64,000 nt of DNA, from assembly GCA_028554795.2 (NCBI GenBank), contig CM068827.1:75093244-75157243 (forward strand). Direction: 5' to 3'. The notes under the pieces were generated by a model that did not search any database, had not been told where the DNA came from, and was given only the letters and a program-made list of their open reading frames with translations. The position numbers were made by a program, and so were the translations under genes. Shown here in pieces: positions 39,178 through 52,539 of this stretch (positions are counted from its first letter, which is position 1; each line of letters starts with the position of its first letter). This stretch comes from Sinohyriopsis cumingii. Taxonomy: Eukaryota; Mollusca; Bivalvia; Unionida; Unionidae.

Positions 39178-41295
39178 TGGCGCTTCGACGTTGATTACAT
39201 TCAAGACAAGTCAGCATCACATTTTCGCGTGTGTGACCAAGACTACTATTATTCGATTTACGGTAAATTATCTTGGATTATTTTTTTAATAATGCCATAA
39301 ACATTACTGTGTTACATCTAGCACACTAATTATTATGTAGTTGTTTCAATGTCATGATAAATTCAGCGTCGAGATCAAAGTCGCGCTTATTTTTTTCGTC
39401 ACACTGCTTATAACCAGTTAAAAAAATTCTTACTACATCATCGCTATTGTTAGCAGCTTGATTATTATTTTTTGTGAAGTCTATAATAACCCTCCACAAA
39501 TGAGATATTTTTTTGCCCAGAGACGCTACGAGATAAACTAAATTTGACCATTCGATACGATCATCAATAACCCAGATGTTAGTATCAGAAATAGGTAATC
39601 CTTGTGACGAATGAACCGCTATAGCATATATTAGAGTCCACGGAATTTTGTCTATCGTTAACGCTCTCTCAACAACACTAACAGGAACTAAAACAACCAA
39701 TCAAGAAATATTTTTAACGTTTCTAATCAAACGCCACATATTTCATCCCAGATAATAATGCATGGAATATATTTTTCACCCATTCGTCCAGGAGTCCATT
39801 GCTCACCCTTCCGCCGAAAGAAACTATGAAAAGCATTAGATTTTACCCATCGCTCTTTCATTTCCCGGGCGAGCCTATGTGCAGGTGTTAATACAACCAT
39901 AGCAACAGAGTTTGAAAAACTCTGCTGGCATAATTCGATCACACGTGTTGTCTTTCCTGGTCCACCTCGTCCGTTGAGATAAACTGTTTTATGTCTGGTA
40001 ACAGAATTATATACTGATGGTGACGATGACACTGTCTCTTGAATATTTTTACAACAGGTATTTTTACACACGACATCAACTGTTTCATCATAACCGTGTG
40101 GTTGTTCTTTTGTCAATCTCCATCCATCCCATGGTGATTCATTACAGATATTTAGTTGTTTTAACAAATCTACATGTTTCTTGTCGATATAAAATGAATC
40201 CGTCGCTACTCTAAAGGCTAATTTAGGAAATCTGTTCACCATCGACAATAGATTTATCGAAACATACGCGAGCATCGAAGCTCTGAAATAAGTATACTGT
40301 GGTGAGTCGCCATCAATGTAACTCACAATTGTACCTAATTTAGTTCCATTTGACAGGAAAGCTGTTTCTCATATATTTTTATTTATTGTATCGGTGATGA
40401 TAAAATCTAATACAGCATCATCAATAACTAACCTACAACAGCTTCGTTTAGGATTGTGTAAACCACCTTGCGTGAACTTTCCAATTATCTTTCTACCGAG
40501 ATCTTTTGTTTGTTTATTTTCATGGTCAATCTGGATCCTCAAGTGGATCTATAAAAAAAATCGCGCTTCTGGTAACGAAACTTGTTTTTGTGGACGATAC
40601 GACTTTAATATTTCATTCACTGTCAATACTAATAAAATTCCTGAATCATGTATATATCGTAACAATACTGTTGAAGCCCACATTTTCTCTGAAAAATGTT
40701 TACCAAACCAGATATAACAAATCGCATGGAGATTTTCAACAAACATAATTGATGTAATTCGTGCAAAACCCGTTAAGTTTAAATCTGGTTAAGGTCCGTT
40801 TACAGAAACTCAAGCCATTCCATGGATTGGATGTCCAAATATCTTAAAATATTCTGAACATTCTCCTATTCCAAGAAAACTTCCAGGATAACACGCTTCT
40901 ATATCAAATGATATCATATTTTATAATCGTATTTGGTATTCCATACTCCACCATGTCCTTATTCGACACAACTTGATATTTTATCATCGAGAAATTCAGA
41001 CCGAGTCGGCTTCCACGAATTTTCCTCTCTGGCGAAACGAGGTACGACAGATGGAACAGTAGAACAATTACAGAGTAATTGCTCATAGTCGCTGGTATAT
41101 TTTAAAGCAAAATTTTTCATTTTTGCATGAAGAGACTCTGTTAGATAAATATCACCAGGTATTAAAAACTAATCAAATCTACTTTTTTCTTCGATATAAA
41201 TATTTCCATCAGATCACCATCATCTTTAGAGCTTTGTAACAACCATACAGATACAATATCACTTTTACTAATCTGATTTATAAAATCGAAAATAT
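39178..41295 (-). pseudogene. E3 PolB-like/helicase/HNH, decayed with internal deletion
   Basis: The reverse strand retains the motif C-like ATDSFYI, a Walker A altered to GRGGPGKT, IIIWDEICGV and the late VHSSQGLPISD. About 180 codons between the Walker B region and the late helicase motifs are missing at about 39690-39727. The HNH end is recognisable near 39180-39340. The motif C change (ATDS) is shared with E1, so it is ancestral in this lineage. Confidence 0.88.
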
Positions 41296-42103
41296 TTCCT
41301 TGATAAAATTTAATTGTTCCATCTCGAGGATATACTGTCACCGCCGACGCATACTCATTATGATTATCTGAGCTGCTTTCGATTATATTTTGATTCTTAC
41401 AAAATATCTCAGGCTATTGTTTTTACTTTTATTGGGAATTTTAGTTTCTTTCCCAGTTCAGCAACGTCTTTGACAGACACTACGGCGTCTTTCACTGTTT
41501 TATCCTAATCATTTATTATTTACGTCTTAGATCCGTTAGTTTATTTTCACGTATCGAATTTGAGAAATCTTTGTAATTCGCTCGGCTACACAATATATTT
41601 TCGAAAATATCATTGGTCTAAGATCATGAAAGCTAGATTTATCATTTATTGAGTATATAGCATAAATAACTGCAGTTACAGGATACTCTTTTTCATAATG
41701 CGGTTTATCAATACCATCAACATTCCTGGTTTAGAATTTGTATTTTCAGTGTGGTGTAATCGAACAGGGTCAACTTTGTCACGGATAATCCAAGTATCGT
41801 CTACTTCCGCAATAAATTTTATTCTAAAAAGATATATTTCATTGTCGAGATAATAGTCGTCGCTGCTCGTTGGTTATTCATTGTAACATCAACAACACCT
41901 TCTGTATTGGGCATGTTTTTGATTGTTGACCACACATGAGCTGCACCATTGTCGTGAAATTCTTTCTTGGCGCCACGAATACTTTTAATCAGAGTTTCCC
42001 TCGAATGAACGAGAGTTCGCCTCCGCAAGTCAGTGGTTATTCTGTTAAAATCGAATCTAGATTTAGAAGGCTCGATTGTAGATAATCTCTCAAATTCTTC
42101 CAT
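41296..42103 (-). pseudogene. E3 N-terminal part of the replication protein
   Basis: Starts MEEFERLSTIEPSKSRFDFN, matching E1 from 7173. It is decayed, but at the junction with the polymerase part the frame runs through without the TGA seen in E1: a Lys codon is present. The direct continuity supports a single ancestral gene. Confidence 0.85.
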
Positions 42104-42380
42104 ATTATAATTAAGGCAAGGAGGGGGTGTCTATGCAAGAATGTGTGGAGCCTCCAAATATAAACCGTAGCTTGATGTGAGCTTTCAATCTCACTGAAGG
42201 GTACACCACACAAAATATTCAGAAAGTAGGTCAGCCAAGAATGTGGGGAGCCAATAAGGCCATAAGAAAGGTTTCACCAATGTAAGAGGCACAAAGGCGA
42301 ACATAAAGGGACCCCGCGAATGATAACCGCTCATTATGCAACGGTTTACGTTTTTTGAAAATTACATTTTAAATTTGTAT
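42104..42380. other. E3 segment replacing the Cys-rich/HNH region
   Basis: About 280 bp with no similarity to the E1 Cys-rich or HNH genes was noticed. It contains AAGAATGTGTGGAGCC and AAGAATGTGGGGAGCC direct words. The origin is unclear. Confidence 0.4.
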
Positions 42381-42386
42381 ATTTAT

Positions 42387-42502
<116 letters not shown>

Positions 42503-42508
42503 ATAATA

Positions 42509-42940
42509 ATGTTATTGTACTTAAAAAATTAAAACATGACTGTAGAAAAATATCTGATGTATTAAATCCTCAGTCAATTATTTGTGACTTTGAATCACTA
42601 CAAGAACGAAACTTTGAAGATAGATATACACTACCAGCAGAACACAGATTCATTAAGCTGATTCGGCAATCTATGTTTCAATCATTGGCGACAGTGAAAG
42701 ATACAAAGTTTGAAAAATTCGTATATCTCTCACGCGCAATTAAAAAAGTAGATCAGAATTATCTCACAAATACAAAACAAAAAATATTATTAATACACAC
42801 ATAAGACAATTAGATAAGATCATGTCAGTTCGTGAAAATAAAAGCGCTGTCTCCAGTGACCGAAGTTATTGTGAAAACGTCACTAAAAGGGATTGCGAAA
42901 GTGAAAGTTATGGCAGCAGCGAACATTTCAGTTTTGTCTG
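42509..42940 (+). pseudogene. E3 homologue of the 148-aa protein, decayed
   Basis: LKKLKHDCRKISDVLNPQ, DFESLQERNF and SMFQSLATVKD match E1 closely. The ATG is lost in the AT tract and the frame breaks near 42750. The C-terminal duplication of E1 is not seen. Confidence 0.8.
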
Positions 42941-42969
42941 AGGTAATGGATCCCGATGAAAACAATGGA

Positions 42970-44450
42970 TAATTAATATTTATTAGTGCTGGTAATAATA
43001 ATGATTTTAATATTTATTCTGATTATAATATTTGTCCCTGACTTTGTTTGTAATATTTATTCAGACTGATTTACTTTTATTCTGATTAAGTTATTCTGAT
43101 AAAAATATTTACTCAGATTCAGTCTTATAATATTATTTTTAGAATCATTTCACCCAACAAATTAAGAAATGAGTCCTATAATATTTTTAAGTAGCGTTTA
43201 GCCCAACAAATTATGAAATCAATAAAGGGAAAATGTATTCTGATAATAATAATATTTATTCTGATAATGATAATATTTATTCTGATAATAATATTTGTTC
43301 TTGACATTGTCACGGGATACAGATCTATTTGTATCCTGCACGTTGTCAAGGGATTCAGTTATTATGATTACAAAATTTATTCTGATAGTAATATTTATTC
43401 TATTTGAGTCCTATGTTATTATTTTTAGAATCATTTACTCCATCAAGTTATGAAATCTGAATGATTTTTTAATCGTAGTAGCATTTACTCCATCAGATTA
43501 TGACATAAATCCTATTATATTTTTTCTAATTTCATTTACCCCATCAGTTTATGAAATGTGAAAGTTTTTCATGATTTTTGTAACATTTACCCAGCAAATT
43601 CAATAATCAGTAAAGAAAGAAATTATTCTGATAGCAATATCCATTCTGATAATAATATTTATTGTGGTAATAATATTTATTCTGATAATAATATGTATTA
43701 TGTAATTTTCTGTTTTTCAGTTGTAGTTTCACAATTTCGAGTTCCATTCACCCAATCAAATTATAAAGCCTGTCTGATTTTCATGACATTAAGTATCATT
43801 TACCTGAAATAAGGACGAGGATCAGTATAACAAATGAATTTTGTTATAATATATTTATTTGTTTCTAGACAATGTCAAGGATGAAATTATTATTATGTAA
43901 AATAAATCGATGAGATTTTTAAAATTATTTTTGAGTATTATTTATCACATCAATTTGATAAAATTGTTTGATAATCTGATTTAATTTGGGTAATATACCC
44001 ATCAATTTCATGACAATGTTCGATATGCTGAACATTTATGGGTAATATACCCATTAATTTGATGAAACCTAACTAATGATCATTAACAAATAAATTCTGT
44101 TCTATTATATTTCTTGTCAAGGGTGAAATTATTTTTATTATTTAACTTTTATTTTTCTGTTTTCGAGGAGATTTTAAATTTTTTTAAAGTATAATTTGCC
44201 CCCATAAAATTGTAAAATCTAACGAATTTTCGTTATTTTAATTATCATTTACCCCATCAAGTTATAAAATCTAACTAATATCCGTAAATATAATTCACCC
44301 ATGAGATTATAAAATATAACTAATTTGCGTTATGTTATGTACCTTTTACCCCATCAAATTATAAATTCTACCTAGTTTTCGTTATTTTAAATATCAATTA
44401 CCTAAAATCTGAACGAAAAACATTAAAAAAATTATGATATATATATTTTT
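42970..44450 (+). repeat. E3 repeat array between 148-aa and penton-like genes
   Basis: Degenerate units with ATTTACCCCATCAAATTATA-type words (about ten copies, 43430-44400) and a first block of TATTCTGATAATAATATTTA steps (42980-43700). The core word is shared with the E1 array at the same place. Frames within it are repeat translation. Confidence 0.75.
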
Positions 44451-44499
44451 TATTTCACCTGAATATGAATCAGGATTAAAAATCAATCACTAAAGTGAA

Positions 44500-45892
44500 G
44501 ATCTATGATCTTACGTTCAGATTCAAATTCAAAACTGCATTCGGTAAATCATGTAAATGTCCGGATTGGTCAGTAAATTTGAAATGTATTCTTGATAATA
44601 GCTGATTATTACATCACAAATAGACCGGATTAATGGATACTTGTACGATCAATTATCCAGGAGGTACTTGAGGTGTAAATGTGTATAAAATATATCCTTG
44701 CTGAGCCTGATTAGAGTTGTCAAGATCTATTTGATATGCCATGAACTGCATCACACACCAAGATTAACTGCAACTGTTTATGTTATATTAAAAATTCTCG
44801 GTGAAATATGGCAACCGCCACCGTGCAGATCGTTGTTATGCTTCAGAATAGCTGATGGTGGGGCTATTGTTCTCCATCACTCTACAGTTTTGGAAAATAT
44901 TCATTGATAAGATCATGGACTCATTTTTTCAACTCGTCGGTTCTAAATCCTGGTAATATAAGATTTATTAAATCTGCTTCAGCTATTTTGTAATGATTAG
45001 CAAATAGTCGCCTAAAGGTTGTTGTTTCGTTTTTTGTATCCCCTAAATCATAAGTAATAGCATTTATTACTTCGACAATAATTAAATTAGCACAATCAAG
45101 GTCTGATCCACTTTGATTTAAATGTTGTATTGTTTCATTGATTTTTCTTTTTTAGATCGTTATTAGGATATTCCAGAACATATTTTTTAAATAACTGCAT
45201 TAATGTCAGTTTTACTTTCAGCAGCTATTGATCTAAATTTTCTTTCATAAACAATATGATCGGAAGGTTTTAGATCATACTTTATTATTGATATTGGTGC
45301 TTCAGGAAATATTATACCATCAGGAAGTTTAACATAATTATCCGCTTTACGTCGTGGATACCTATTTCGATATTTTGGAGTTGTTATAAATGTTTTCACA
45401 TCTGTGAGAAAATCATTATATTTGGTCGATATTCAGGCGGAATCTCAGACCATCCTAAGACGCTTCTGATCGATGATTGATAAATATCCACAGCATAATC
45501 TAGCAAATTTATTTTTATCGACGCTGATAAAGTTAGTACGTAAACAGCGATAGCTGATATATTTAATTCTACATTGGAATTCAACATTGATTTGTTCCGT
45601 TTGATAACTGCCCTTGGAAATTGCAACAACTTGCCAATCGGGTACAGTCTTGTGCTTTTTTAAACGAAAATGCGAGAGAATTATTTAATAGTAATCCATC
45701 AAATGATTTTGATCTGATATTTGACCAGCTGTGACCAACTGTAATATACTCGCAATTGTGCTAGCGCTATTTCTTTTACTGGAATCTCAGTTGGAAAGTT
45801 AACACTAAATTCATGATTAGTTGAGCTTATTGATATCATGGTTGTTCTAACGGAGTTGTATTGGTGACAATCTGCTGTAGTCTTATGTTACG
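44500..45892 (-). pseudogene. E3 penton-like protein, decayed
   Basis: The reverse strand keeps the C-terminal TPQVPPG and QAQQGYILYTFT segments (44640-44710), DYAVDIYQSSIRSVLGW (45450-45500) and FSVNFPTEIPVKEIALAQLR (45755-45810). Frames are shifted between them. Confidence 0.85.
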
Positions 45893-46808
45893 TGTTTAGG
45901 CTCGAATAAACAGTAACACAAGAAAGAGTGAACACAACAAGCTTTGAAAAAATATAAGTTATTTCCCTGGAAACATTCTGTAAAACTTAAAAAAAATATG
46001 AACTTACGGTGTTATAGAATCAAATCTAAAAATAATCCAAGAATAAATTTTTTGAAGTCCTAATAACAAAATGTAGTAATGATTTCAAGTTCGAGTCCTG
46101 ACGAAGAATCCCAGATGGAAGACGATGACGTGTGCTGTAATCTGTAGAGTTGGGGTCTACAGTTCTTTGTAGAAAAAAATAAATATCACTCATTCTTTTG
46201 GAAATAGAAATAATATTTTTATAAAAGCTGTCCTTGTTGAACAATATCATATGAGTACACGTATTTTTCAGGAAAAAAGAATTAATCCTTTTGAATCCAA
46301 GTAATTTGACATAATTCCAAACAGCACAACTTACAAATTCCAGTGTAAGAGAACAACTACTACTGACAATATCTCTCTAAAACAAGGGTATATCGTATTC
46401 TAAAACGCAAAATGTGGGTCACGTGATCATGTTCCATAACCTCGTCAATATTATTTACTTGTTAAAGATCACGTACACCCAGTTGTGCCCGGGCGAAACC
46501 CAAATATTTTACATTAAGAAATAAAATTTAAAAAATTGTTTACATCTTAAATATGTTGTCCCATCATGACCTCGACAACAACCAATCATTTTCAAATAAA
46601 AATAGAACTATTTACGTGGTTGCTACTAATTTTGAATCAAGGTCAGGATCTAGATCAACACCTGGTGTTTACAAAACGAGCACTCAAGGTCAAACTATCT
46701 TCTGAAAAATATATCATCTCTAGTGAATAAATTTACATTACAATAGCATGTAATGAACAATTAAATTAAATCAAATATACATAACAGTAGTAACTCTTTC
46801 AGTGTTGA

Positions 46809-46857
<49 letters not shown>

Positions 46858-46869
46858 TAAATCAGGCGT
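45893..46869. other. Unidentified insertion inside E3
   Basis: About 1 kb with no similarity to E1 or E2 splits the overlap of two-TM and penton-like genes. It starts abruptly after the penton-like 5' end and ends in a (TTA)n tract (46811-46858) just before the SINE. No terminal inverted repeats or ORFs were identified. It could be a fragment of another transposon. Confidence 0.55.
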
Positions 46870-46880
46870 ACTTCTTTGTA

Positions 46881-47135
46881 TGGGTCCCCGAGTGGCCGAG
46901 TGGCCTAAAGCGCTCACCGTTCCGGATCACAGCCATCTCACCTCTGTCTGAGTGGGTTCGATTCCAAGGCTCGGCTAGCGTGGGTACGTGGGAAAGATTG
47001 CCAGTAGCTTCTCGTGGGTCGGTGGTTCTTCCCTGGGTTTTCCAGTGTTCTTCCTCCACCAGTTATACTGGCCGCCATGTATAGCCTACCTTGTGCTGAA
47101 AAATGGCGTTAAACCCTAGAACACCAACTAGAACA
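46881..47135 (+). mobile_element. tRNA-derived SINE, family A, inside E3
   Basis: The head CCCCGAGTGGCCGAGTGGCC, box B GGGTTCGATTCC, the shared body and a degenerate AAC-type tail match the other family A copies. The 11-bp duplication ACTTCTTTGTA is perfect (46870-46880 and 47136-47146). The insertion is therefore younger than E3. Confidence 0.95.
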
Positions 47136-47146
47136 ACTTCTTTGTA

Positions 47147-47571
47147 AAATGTAATCATTTCTGTGAATTCAGAATCTGATATTATTCCATCACTAAGACT
47201 TGATGATATCAACGAAGATAATTTGGAGTATGCTAGCGTCGATGCGTGTAATTTTATTATATACAGATGCACTTTTGTATTTGTACATGTATATATTTTT
47301 TTGCGATGATATTAAGAACACCGGCAATTGTTCTTGCAGCTGAGACACAAATTGTTATAATTACTGGTGTTGTCAATCTTATTGTTGAAAGCAAAACGCC
47401 TGTTCCAACGATAACGGCAGACGCTAAATAAACAATTAAATCAACAACAACTACACGTCTGCGATATCTTTTTAATTTTACTGTATATTCGTCAGCAATA
47501 TCTTTTCGTTTTGTTTGCCATTCACGTGCTTCGTTGTATCTAAAACGTTGAACGTTGATAGGAATGTTCAT
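47147..47571 (-). pseudogene. E3 two-TM protein, 3' end displaced by insertions
   Basis: The start QRFRYNEAREWQTKRKD and both hydrophobic segments (VVDLIVYLASAVIVGTGVLL and the following VIITICVSAARTIAG) are intact. A frameshift follows the cysteine region, and the C-terminus is cut by the SINE-containing insertion. Confidence 0.85.
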
Positions 47572-47579
47572 TATATTTT

Positions 47580-48475
47580 AAGTGGGTGGGAATTGAGCGA
47601 TAATTCAAGACACCAATAGTAAATCAAGCCGAGTTATTTTTTTCTTCGGGTTCCACGACAAATGTTTCCCCATCGTTTTTCTCCAACATCACTAACCATA
47701 TCTTCAAGAGTTCCACCTAACGGAGTCAGAAGTGGATAAGGCCGTGACATTGTGGTATATATCGCAAATGTTGTAATGCAAGGAACTGAGAACCTGTATA
47801 TACCGGTAACATCGGCGCGACGTTTAATGGATTTATTGAGTGGTGACTATAATGGTTGTCCAGATGCTACACGTTTGGGAATATATTTTTTGTCCGGGAG
47901 TTTAATGTCGATGACTAGTGGACTTCCCAAAATTTCATTAATGGATCTATTTATGTTTCAACGAAAATTTAAAAGCAATTGTACATTTTTAGAAAACTCA
48001 GATCTAAATGCAGTCATTTCATTATTAACTGAAACTAACAAGTTCATCATTGGAAGGATGAATTTCTTCGTTACAGCGTCATTGTGTGATTCTGGTTCTC
48101 CAAGATCAGTAAAAGAAATTATTAGACATATTGAGAGAACCAGTCGTGGTATCACCGGATATCTGTACTCGACCTCGAATATTATATGATATCGTTGACA
48201 TAATAACACCAGGTTTATTGTTTTCATTACTATCAAACACAACTATGATATATTCAGTTACTCCATTATTTTAACGATAATATCTTGCAATGAAAGATTA
48301 CTTGTTCTTAATTTTCCTTACTCATTTTGAAATACAACCACTTAGTTTTGATTTACATTTGCAAGATTAATAATTCAGATATTTCATCACTAATCTGTTT
48401 ACTCACATTTTCATGAGTTATTCCGTTAGTGTTTTATTTTTGTGAAGAAGATCTTCCGTAAATACCAACCATTAT
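47580..48475 (-). pseudogene. E3 fibre-like protein, decayed
   Basis: The reverse strand has DLGEPESHNDAVTKKF and a LVSVNNEMTAF coiled segment, matching the E1/E2 DP-AATKYVD region. The N-terminal start lies near 48470. Stops occur throughout. Confidence 0.75.
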
Positions 48476-48915
48476 ACTTTAAGATCTGTTTAAAACGTCT
48501 GACCGTCTACTTGTATACTCGTGTGCGACGTTATGAGATAATGTTGATGATGACACAGTGTAGAGTACAGCAATTACTTCACGGCCACATATTGGCGGAT
48601 CAGTTATTGTTTGTGTTGGTAATGTTGAATACCAGACTGGACTATTTTGAAGATGAGTGCTTTGCACTCTGCCGACATATTTTAAAAGTTCTTTTGGTGG
48701 TGCCAACCTATACGACACAAAATAAACAATTCCACATGGATCAATCGCCTATGCAGCTCAATGAGTACCTGGACCAGAACGTTTATCGAGATTAACGATA
48801 CCGGTTTCAATATTGTTTGGTTGTTTTGGTAATTCATCACGCATAAAATCACCTCTGAAATTCTTTTTATATTTACTTTATACCATCATCAAGTAAATAA
48901 AATTTGACATAGGAA
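48476..48915 (-). pseudogene. E3 adenain-type protease, decayed
   Basis: RDELPKQPNNIETGIVNLD-type start, GTHW-region His retained next to a changed Trp, and a YTLPTQ-like Gln region. The ICGREV segment has its Cys intact. The frame is broken near 48730 and upstream of the GVF segment. Confidence 0.8.
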
Positions 48916-48949
48916 GAATCATCGAAGTGTTTATGAAAGTCTCAGACCT

Positions 48950-49383
48950 TTTCCATACCAGTGAAGGGTTCTGGAAATTTTAAACCCTTTCCGTTTTTTT
49001 TAGAAGTTTTTATTTCTTTTCCTGTTGCTTTCTTTAATGCCGTTTCAGCAGCAGTTCCAACAGCACCAAGTGCAGCTGCTTTTGCAACAGCTAGAGCTTC
49101 ACCGGCTAATAACGCTGGTATAGTTGCAAGAAGTGGAAATATACCGCCAGTCTTGATTGAATCTTTAATGGCGCTCGCATAAAGATTAAGTTTGACACCT
49201 GTTTTTGATTGTTTGGCGTCATTGAATGCCTGAGTTAACGTTGTGACAGTGATAATTTATTTTGACCACCTGTGACCTGAGCTTTCATTTAGTGATATTT
49301 TTATTCTACAGTTTTTTGCTGATGCTGATTGTAGCTTTTTAATCTGACCAGGAGTCAGGCTGACACTAACATGATGATATGAC
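48950..49383 (-). pseudogene. E3 pX-like protein, decayed
   Basis: Start MSYHHVSVSLTPGQIKKLQ, hydrophobic GGIFPLLATIPALLAGEALA and a basic tail. Frameshifts around 49230-49320. Confidence 0.8.
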
Positions 49384-49409
49384 ATGATAATATCACGAGC
49401 AATTTAATT

Positions 49410-50738
49410 ACATGTTTTCTAGTGGGGCATCAATGACTCTCACTGGTCCATCAACACCTTCAAGCAACAGAGAGAATAACAGCAATTGATATATAACCAA
49501 GAGCGGGCAGTCGAGCTACATGAGCTCGGAAGTGTATATCAACGACTGATTGTCTGAACAGATCCAAATGTTCCAGTGAAAAGTAATAGCTTGGATATAA
49601 TGTTGTGAAATCCCGCTGAGATATCTGCAAACCAGATTCAACATTCTGATCACGTCCCATGAATGCAATCAAACGATGATATGCACGTGCAACATGATTG
49701 CGTTCAAAATTCATCACGACTTCTTCAGACGGTTCATGATGCCCATTTATCCTCAACAACACAAAAACACTAACCTCAAGCGTGTGAATTTTTTCTTGCG
49801 AATATACTCTGGCATTATCTTAAAACACGATGAATATATGTCGTGGTGCTGACACTCCCTGCTGTGATGATATATATCATGTGAATAAACCAGCAGCAAT
49901 ACTTTGATACTGTATGTGGTCATTGTCAACCATGATAATGTTGATTTACCGGCCTGACTCATGAAAGAACGTAAACACTGCTGTACGTCGATCGATAGAG
50001 TCATTACTTCCATCAACAACGAAGGTTTTGTCAGTATTTCTTTACCAACACCAACGGCAGCATCGCGCCATATTACATCATTGTTTGTGGCTTTTCTGAC
50101 AAGTACCATTGTGTGTTTAGCGCCAAATATAACCTTTCTAATATTTCTGCAAAATTCAAAGATATGAGACAATGGAATTGCGCATGAGAACTCTTCATCG
50201 CCGTTCAACATTGTTCGACGTGTTACGAATACCAAGCTGAAATTTTCATTCTTTGATTTAACTTCAGTTTCAGCTGCATTTAGTGTTACGTTTCTGTTTT
50301 CTGGATGATCAGTTGCATCCATTGCAAACATGATGGACGGACTAACTGATCTTGAGTAACTATAGATGTATCTTGCAAAGCCAAGTATCGTCGTGGCAAC
50401 GTCGATATTTTCCAGGCATGATTCAATATTCTTTCCGTCAATGATGTATATGGCGCTGTTAAATAGCGCCATGACACCATTATTAATAAAACCAACTCAA
50501 TCACCACCCACGTATGTTGTTATCATCTACTTGTAAAAGTCTAAAGTCTACTTTCGATCTTAAGAAACGGCTCAGCAGGCAATAAATATCTACTTGTATC
50601 CTGAACTTGCAACTCGATTCTTCCACGAGCGTTAGGTACATGTGCGTCATAAGAATAATATTGATAATCGCGCGCAGATTCATCTTTGAGAACTGGAGCA
50701 TCCGTGTCAAATGCTGGATCAGATACACGTTTAAACAT
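49410..50738 (-). pseudogene. E3 major capsid protein, decayed
   Basis: MFKRVSDPAFDTDAPVLKDE at the start, then MALFNSAIYIIDGKNIES and the C-terminal LDLFRQSVVDIHFRAHV segment match the E1 capsid protein closely. Three main frame breaks are present (near 49760, 49880 and 50500). Confidence 0.9.
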
Positions 50739-50754
50739 TTTATTATAATTACTA

Positions 50755-51197
50755 TCGTCTAACACTAAGACCACTTCCTGGATTTAAACTTGCAGTTATT
50801 CTTTTTTTTTTCCTGCTAGTGGTAAACCAGCCAAACTCTGCTAGTTTTTTATTTGCATCTTGATTTATTATTTTACTCACATTTGCGGCATAACTTCAAT
50901 GCTGGGTAATTTTACTGACTGGGGTTTTCGTCGTATTAATCGTGCTAGACTATCCTTGTTTTCTGAGAATGCTTTACTAGGAACATCACCAACAGCACCA
51001 ATACTTTTATCACGAACAACGTCAATAGCTTTCATTCCCAGTTGCTTTGCAATCGATATTGCTCTTGGGGCTATCCTTCTAAATAAACCCTGAACAACAC
51101 CACCGAGTCCATCTCCGTATGTGACTTTATGAATTGGTAATCGCGAATTTATCACCCTGACGATTGCAGGTCCACGTTGAGCATTATGTTTAATCAC
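50755..51197 (-). pseudogene. E3 homologue of the 144-aa pVI-like protein
   Basis: The N-terminal 106 codons are open (VNSRLPIHKVTYGDGLGGVV and KQLGMKAIDVVRDK). The C-terminal part is broken near 50880. Confidence 0.85.
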
Positions 51198-51239
51198 CTT
51201 ATTTTTTTGTCACTGATCTAATTGTATTCCTTCAATCAC

Positions 51240-52242
51240 AGTGATAATGATTAACGATTACATCGATGAGGGACCGATAAACATTAATATCCATGATATT
51301 GCCTGTAAATAATCATTGACAGATATCAGCTTCTTCATTAACAATTTCTGGGGAATTATTGCCAGCTCGTTTTCCGCCGATCAGAATTTCTAATCGTTCA
51401 ACATCGGCAACGACGTTATTGGGACATTGAGTAATAAGTACTCTTCCTCGAGTAACAAGACCACTTCCAGTTGTTTCTTCCACTTCTTTCTTACTTGGTG
51501 AAAACGTAATTTCTTCAAATTCCAAATCTTCTTCTTTTTGTTTTCTTTCTCGTTCAACCTCTTTAAGTTTCGACTTCATTTCTCTTTCTCTTCGTTTCCT
51601 TTCTACTTTTGCTTTTTCAATTTGCTGCTTCATTTCTTCTTCCCTTTGTATCATGCTTTGTTTGTTCAATATACTCATCTAATGTCTAGTTAAAAAAGGA
51701 ATGGTAAAATTATTAACATCTTCCTCTGATCTGATCTGCTGAATATTAGTAGCAACGCGATATACATCACTAATCAAATCAGAATTCTTTGAAGTTTTAA
51801 CATATTCGGGTTTTTACATACTTATCTCTATCACGATATCCAAACGATGCAATATTAATTGATTTATATGGGTCTTTGATATCGGCAATACCTTTACGGT
51901 AAATTTATCCGCAATGTTAGTTCTAACGCTTGGCAGAGGTTGTGGTTGAACTTCAGGCTGTGGTTAAGGAGGTTGCTGGGGTGGTAGCTGACTTGCTTGA
52001 AGACGGGCAACAATATCAACAGGTAATGTCTCAAGTGCTGTTTGAGCCACCTCAATCGTTGTAACATATTTCATGGTTGGTTCGATAATTGGTTTGAATA
52101 ACTGTTCTGTACCTTCTGCAAATTCCATCTGAGACTCTTGACGAGCTTGTAGTTGCTGCTTGACAGAATCACAAACAGGGATACATTTCTAAATTGACTC
52201 TAATCGCTCTCGAGCTAATCTAGCTGTGCGAGATTCCATCAT
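51240..52242 (-). pseudogene. E3 homologue of the scaffold-like protein
   Basis: The C-terminal VERLEILIGGKRAGNNSPEI is nearly as in E1. The start has ARLARERLESI-type residues and a P-rich segment near 51950-52000. The middle Lys/Glu-rich block (51500-51670) differs strongly from E1, so it evolves fast or was replaced. Confidence 0.8.
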
Positions 52243-52276
52243 TGATATAATAATGATTTAATTACTCGCACATTAC

Positions 52277-52510
52277 AGCAGCAGGGAGGGTGCGACCAAA
52301 ATTGAATGTCCGAAAGGTAAACAAAAGTACGCATAAAAAGTTGAAAACACGAACGACAAAGATGAAGTAACAAAATGAGCTAACCCAATTAGAGAAACTC
52401 TCTGGTTTTAGTTAGAGGCTTCGGTTTGGCTCTAATGACCTTGTGGTTTTCATTTTTTTCGTGCATAAATGGACTTTCCAGCAAGTGGTCTGTCCACCGT
52501 CCCTGCTGCT
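52277..52510. repeat. E3 right terminal module with inverted ends
   Basis: Starts AGCAGCAGGGAGGGTGCGAC and ends CCGTCCCTGCTGCT. It lacks the Cys-rich gene carried in the E1 terminal repeats. Confidence 0.85.
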
Positions 52511-52539
52511 CTAGCAATGTATCCACATAGGACTAAAGC

